From contig NZ_JANUSD010000003.1 of the NCBI RefSeq assembly GCF_024793945.1, positions 248,001-312,000 on the forward strand: a DNA stretch of 64,000 nucleotides, written 5' to 3'. Both the position numbers and the translations under genes were made by a program. Source of the DNA: Emticicia fluvialis. Its GTDB lineage: Bacteria > Bacteroidota > Bacteroidia > Cytophagales > Spirosomataceae. Each line of letters begins with the position of its first letter. The first letter of the stretch is position 1. Shown here one piece after another: positions 61,005 to 64,000 of this stretch. A model generated the notes under the pieces. The model ran no database searches. It was not told the origin of the DNA and saw only the letters and a program-made list of their open reading frames with translations.

Positions 61005-61141
61005 GGGTTTGTGCATAATAACTCAGTTACAATTTTCTTTACTGCATTTCTGCTCTGGCCGGGTTTTGTCTCAAATGTCGGCAGGCAGACAATTCATCCG
61101 GCACGCATATCTTAGGTTTGTTGCATACAAACCAATTATGT

Positions 61142-61762
61142 ATGCCAGAGCCATTAGCCATTTTATTACTCACAGCCCTCATCAGTTTTTTGGGTTCTGT
61201 ACAACCGGGGCCGGTAAACCTGGCAGTGGTACAGGCCACACTTTCGCGCAGTTTTAAAGATGGTGTTTACGTGGCTGTAAGCGGCTCACTGCCTGAGGTA
61301 ATCTACACCATAGCTGCACTTAAAGGACGGTTATTGTTGATGCAAAACCAGATACTGCTTGACGCCCTGCAACTGGCCGCCATTCCGTTTTTTTTAATAA
61401 CGGGCCTGTTTAGCCTTTTTACAAAGGCTAAAACCACTACAGCAATAAAAACCACAAAAATACACAAAGAAACCCTTGGTGGCTTTGGTAAAGGGATGCT
61501 CAACCCGCAACTTTTGCCTTTCTGGCTGGTTGTGCTGGTTTATCTTCATTCGTTTTACAGTTTGCAATCTTTCAGCTCGCAACTATCATTTGTATTAGGG
61601 GCAGCCTTAGGCTCATTTGCCATTCTGCTGCTTTTTGCCTGGCTGGCCAAGCGTTTTCAGGGTCAATTACACGGTTTATTTCTGAGGTTTTCGTTCAACA
61701 AAGCCATTGGTTTGCTATTTATTTCAATGGCAGTTGGCCAAACGCTCAGAATCTTTCTCTGA
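61142..61762 (+). CDS. LysE family exporter
   Basis: A 206-residue inner-membrane protein with about six hydrophobic segments. The ATG at 61142 is chosen; a TTG at 61118 adds eight residues. The LysE/RhtB motif is FLGSVQPGPVNLAVVQATLS near the N-terminus, followed by a charged cytoplasmic loop (KAKTTTAIKTTKIHKETLGG), GKGMLNPQLLPFWLVVLVYL and a C-terminal helix AIGLLFISMAVG. Members export amino acids or other small molecules. It stands alone between the MarR gene and the YHS operon. Confidence 0.88.
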   Translation: MPEPLAILLLTALISFLGSVQPGPVNLAVVQATLSRSFKDGVYVAVSGSLPEVIYTIAALKGRLLLMQNQILLDALQLAAIPFFLITGLFSLFTKAKTTTAIKTTKIHKETLGGFGKGMLNPQLLPFWLVVLVYLHSFYSLQSFSSQLSFVLGAALGSFAILLLFAWLAKRFQGQLHGLFLRFSFNKAIGLLFISMAVGQTLRIFL

Positions 61763-61828
61763 ATTGTCATTGAGCCGACAATCCGTCAGTTACAATTCTG
61801 CCAATTTTGTAAAAAAAACTTCACAAAA

Positions 61829-62281
61829 ATGAAAAACACCCGCATTCAAATCATCATCCTTTTTCTTCTTCTTTTTGCAGGAAGCGCCTTTGCGCAAGAT
61901 AATGCCATTTACCAGAAAAATGGCATTGCCATTAACGGCTATGACCCCGTAGCCTATTTTACAGAAAACAAGGCCGTAAAGGGTTCAGAAACTTTTGGGT
62001 ACCAATGGCATGAAGCCACGTGGCTTTTTAGTTCGCAGGCCAATTTAGATGCCTTCAAGGCAGACCCTGCCAGGTACGCGCCTCAGTTCGGCGGTTTTTG
62101 TGCCTTTGGGGTGAGCGAGAATCACAAGTCGCCCACTGACCCTGACGCCTGGACAATAGTTGAAGATAAACTTTACCTGAACTACAGCCCCAAGGTAAAA
62201 CAACTATGGTCGAAAGACATTCCGGGTCGCATCAAAAAAGCCAACGATTACTGGCCTGCGCTAAACAAGCCCAATAACTAA
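61829..62281 (+). CDS. secreted YHS-domain protein (first of tandem pair)
   Basis: A 150-residue protein with a signal peptide (LLFAGSAFAQ). The YHS-like domain is seen in INGYDPVAYFTENKAVKGSE and RYAPQFGGFCAFGVSENHK, with a single Cys in GGFCAFGV. Such domains are thought to bind metal or act in trafficking. It is 18 bp upstream of a paralogue with the same layout (GYDPVAYFNEHKAIKG, YGGWCAYA), and both precede a DoxX protein, implying one operon. Confidence 0.88.
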   Translation: MKNTRIQIIILFLLLFAGSAFAQDNAIYQKNGIAINGYDPVAYFTENKAVKGSETFGYQWHEATWLFSSQANLDAFKADPARYAPQFGGFCAFGVSENHKSPTDPDAWTIVEDKLYLNYSPKVKQLWSKDIPGRIKKANDYWPALNKPNN

Positions 62282-62299
62282 CCTCAAACCACCGTACAG

Positions 62300-62761
62300 A
62301 TGAAACGCAGTTATTTAATTATCATTATACTGGTTGGGTTAATTGGCCAGGCCTTGGCACAACCCAATACCAGAGCCAGGCAGTTTAATCTTGAAAACGG
62401 CCTTGCCATTCAGGGTTATGACCCCGTAGCCTATTTTAATGAGCACAAAGCCATTAAAGGCAACAAGCAATGGAACACCAGTTATGAGGGCGCAAGCTAT
62501 TGGTTTGGCAGCCCTGCAAACAAAGAAACTTTTTTAAAAGACCCGAAAAAATATGAGCCGCAGTATGGTGGCTGGTGTGCCTACGCAATGGGAGCCACGG
62601 GCGAAAAAGTAGAAATTGACCCCGAAACATTCAAAATTCTGAACGGGAAACTCTATCTTTTCTATCATTCGTGGGTAAATAATACACTGCCCAAATGGAA
62701 TAAAGATGAGGCGAATCTGAAGCAGAAAGCAGATAAAAACTGGATGAATTTTATACGCTAA
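62300..62761 (+). CDS. secreted YHS-domain protein (second of tandem pair)
   Basis: A 153-residue paralogue of the preceding gene, with signal peptide IILVGLIGQALAQ. Shared motifs are IQGYDPVAYFNEHKAIKGNK, SPANKETFLKDPKKYEPQ and YGGWCAYAMG. The C-terminal half is diverged (KLYLFYHSWVNNTLPKWNKD). The tandem pair may bind a metal or ligand jointly. It starts 18 bp after its paralogue and ends 17 bp before DoxX. Confidence 0.88.
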   Translation: MKRSYLIIIILVGLIGQALAQPNTRARQFNLENGLAIQGYDPVAYFNEHKAIKGNKQWNTSYEGASYWFGSPANKETFLKDPKKYEPQYGGWCAYAMGATGEKVEIDPETFKILNGKLYLFYHSWVNNTLPKWNKDEANLKQKADKNWMNFIR

Positions 62762-62778
62762 CCCACATTGCAAATCAG

Positions 62779-63186
62779 ATGAAAACACAGAAAATCATTT
62801 CGTTGGGCTTACGTATCATAGCTGCCGTTATTCTTATTCAGACACTTTATTTTAAATTTACGGCACATCCTGAGTCTGTGGTGTTGTTTTCCAAACTGGG
62901 TGCCGAACCGTGGGGCCGCATAGGCACCGGCGTTTTAGAACTGGTAACTGCTGTGTTATTGCTGCTACCGGCCACTGCATTTGTTGGGGGGCTGCTGGCC
63001 ATGGGCTTAATGCTGGGTGCAATTGGCGCTCATTTACTGGTTATAGGAATTGAGTCAATGGGCGATGGCGGACAACTGTTTATATTGGCCATAGTTGTTT
63101 TGTTTTGCTCGGTAGTGATTCAGGTTTTGCACCGGCAACAGGGCCTGGCATTGGCCAGAAAATTCTTTCCCAATGCTTTTAGATGA
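62779..63186 (+). CDS. DoxX-like integral membrane protein
   Basis: A 135-residue protein with four predicted membrane helices (IISLGLRIIAAVILIQTLYF, LELVTAVLLLLPATAFVGG, LMLGAIGAHLLVIGI, FILAIVVLFCSVVIQ) in the DoxX/DoxD family arrangement. The KFTAHPESVVLFSKLG loop between helix 1 and 2 is typical. Family members act in thiol or thiosulfate redox at the membrane in some species. Co-transcription with the two YHS genes is likely. Confidence 0.85.
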   Translation: MKTQKIISLGLRIIAAVILIQTLYFKFTAHPESVVLFSKLGAEPWGRIGTGVLELVTAVLLLLPATAFVGGLLAMGLMLGAIGAHLLVIGIESMGDGGQLFILAIVVLFCSVVIQVLHRQQGLALARKFFPNAFR

Positions 63187-63202
63187 TTTTACGCGCCTTA
63201 TT

Positions 63203-64000
63203 ATGAAACTCCCGCTTTTTGTTATTAAAACTTTCAATTATGAATACTGGCCCTGGTGGTTATTTTATTTACCAATGGCTCCGTACTGGCTGTATCTGGC
63301 TATCAGAACACGTTCGTTTACCTTTTTTACGGCGGTTAACCCGGGTATAAAAGCAGGTGGTTTTTATGGCGAAAGCAAGATTGAAATTCTCAGGAAAATC
63401 AACCCCGATTTTCTACCTAAAACCATTTTTGTAGAAAAAGAAAAAGAACCGGGCAACATTATTGATTTAATTAAAGCTGCGCAGATGGGTTTCCCTGTAA
63501 TAGCCAAACCTGATGTTGGCGAAAGAGGCACCCATGTTGCCAAAATTGAAACGGCCGAACAACTGCATAACTACCATAAGGCAGCCCAGGGAAATTACAT
63601 AATTCAGGAATTTATCAGCTATCCTATTGAATTGGGCGTACTTTTTAGCCGCGTGCCTACGGAGCCAGCCGGAATTGTTTCTTCCATAACCATAAAAGAA
63701 TTTCTGACGGTTACGGGTGACGGTAAATCTACCATCCGGGAGTTGATTGGCAGGTCTACCCGTGCGCGGTTCCAGCTGGCGGCGCTGGAGTCAAAATTAG
63801 GTGAGCAGATAAACGAGCAGCTACCGCTAAACGAAAAACGCCTGCTTGAACCCATTGGGAATCATTGCCGGGGAACCAAATTTATAAATGCCAACCACTT
63901 GATTAACGAGCAAACACATGCCGTATTCAGCAGCATTGCCGATAGTTTTGATGGGTTTTATTATGGTAGATTTGACCTGAAAGTGCCCAGCATTGAAGAT
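63203..64000 (+). CDS. ATP-grasp / D-Ala-D-Ala ligase-like protein, 3' end cut by window
   Basis: Open from an ATG at 63203 to the window end (266 codons, no stop). The N-terminus has aromatic hydrophobic stretches (YEYWPWWLFYLPMAPYWLYL). The ATP-grasp fold follows: GFPVIAKPDVGERGTHVAKI is the lysine plus glycine-rich loop, YIIQEFISYPIELGVLFSRV the next strand pair, then EFLTVTGDGKSTIRELI. YYGRFDLKVPS at the end should lead to missing metal-binding residues. It starts 16 bp after DoxX. Substrate unknown. Confidence 0.85.
   Translation, partial: MKLPLFVIKTFNYEYWPWWLFYLPMAPYWLYLAIRTRSFTFFTAVNPGIKAGGFYGESKIEILRKINPDFLPKTIFVEKEKEPGNIIDLIKAAQMGFPVIAKPDVGERGTHVAKIETAEQLHNYHKAAQGNYIIQEFISYPIELGVLFSRVPTEPAGIVSSITIKEFLTVTGDGKSTIRELIGRSTRARFQLAALESKLGEQINEQLPLNEKRLLEPIGNHCRGTKFINANHLINEQTHAVFSSIADSFDGFYYGRFDLKVPSIED

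Noticed and set aside
61111..61119. TAGGTTTG as a -7 promoter element before the LysE gene
   Set aside because: No TTG is found about 19 bp upstream, so the promoter call is too weak.

Overview
The window looks like the chromosome of a Bacteroidota bacterium, most likely a Cytophagales or Chitinophagales relative. The signs are signal peptides ending in AQ/AQQ, TonB receptors with a CarboxypepD_reg-like N-terminus, large multi-PAS histidine kinases, DUF6443-type RHS proteins, no Shine-Dalgarno motifs, and a promoter of the form TTG-N19-TAnnTTTG. No rRNA, tRNA, CRISPR array, IS transposase or replication origin was recognised. Both ends of the window cut through genes.

Regions. (1) 1-13148: a glycan-degradation block. 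It holds two tandem GH27 alpha-galactosidases (the first truncated by the window edge), an unassigned secreted protein, a Tat-exported Gfo/Idh/MocA oxidoreductase, a GH78 alpha-L-rhamnosidase, an S1 sulfatase and a GH92 mannosidase on +. A convergent DUF1080 3-keto-disaccharide hydrolase follows on -. No SusC/SusD pair is in view. (2) 13227-24820: signalling and secreted proteins. There are two PAS histidine kinases, a stand-alone receiver, an ABM monooxygenase downstream of a graveyard of three decayed genes (Crp/Fnr, SDR, DJ-1/PfpI), a YncE-phosphoesterase fusion, and two paralogous 90-residue membrane proteins that flank the receiver-kinase pair. (3) 24894-33503: a nucleotide pyrophosphatase-type phosphodiesterase, a penicillin-acylase family hydrolase, an AT-rich RhuM islet, a phosphocholine-specific phospholipase C and an ATE/Bpt-like transferase. 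(4) 33766-39095: a GT4, an AHSA1-VOC fusion behind an elaborate operator, a RibD-C/DHFR-like protein, and a GT2-polysaccharide deacetylase pair. (5) 39180-45262: a minus-strand operon of siderophore-type TonB receptor, two DUF3526 ABC-2 permeases and an ATPase, expressed from a promoter overlapped by two similar palindromes. (6) 45940-57612: an RHS polymorphic-toxin locus. It has a secreted partner protein, a full RHS protein with a glycine-rich toxin tip and a DUF1493-like immunity protein, then displaced RHS tips. One displaced tip carries a colicin E3-like 16S rRNase domain, broken by a one-base frameshift, followed by an intact cloacin-immunity-like gene. (7) 57818-64000: a TonB receptor divergent from a MarR regulator across an intergenic region with four phased palindromes, then a LysE exporter, two YHS-domain proteins, a DoxX protein and a truncated ATP-grasp protein.

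How the genes work together. The glycan block could remove galactosyl, rhamnosyl, mannosyl and sulfate decorations, and the oxidoreductase plus DUF1080 pair suggests an additional 3-keto-glycoside route. The RHS locus reads as an active toxin-immunity module followed by an archive of replaced toxin tips, each immunity gene ending in a related hairpin terminator. The most noteworthy regulatory finds are the phased palindromes at 60278-60382, the 42-bp nested dyad at 34934-34975 and the two operators on the promoter at 45300-45354.
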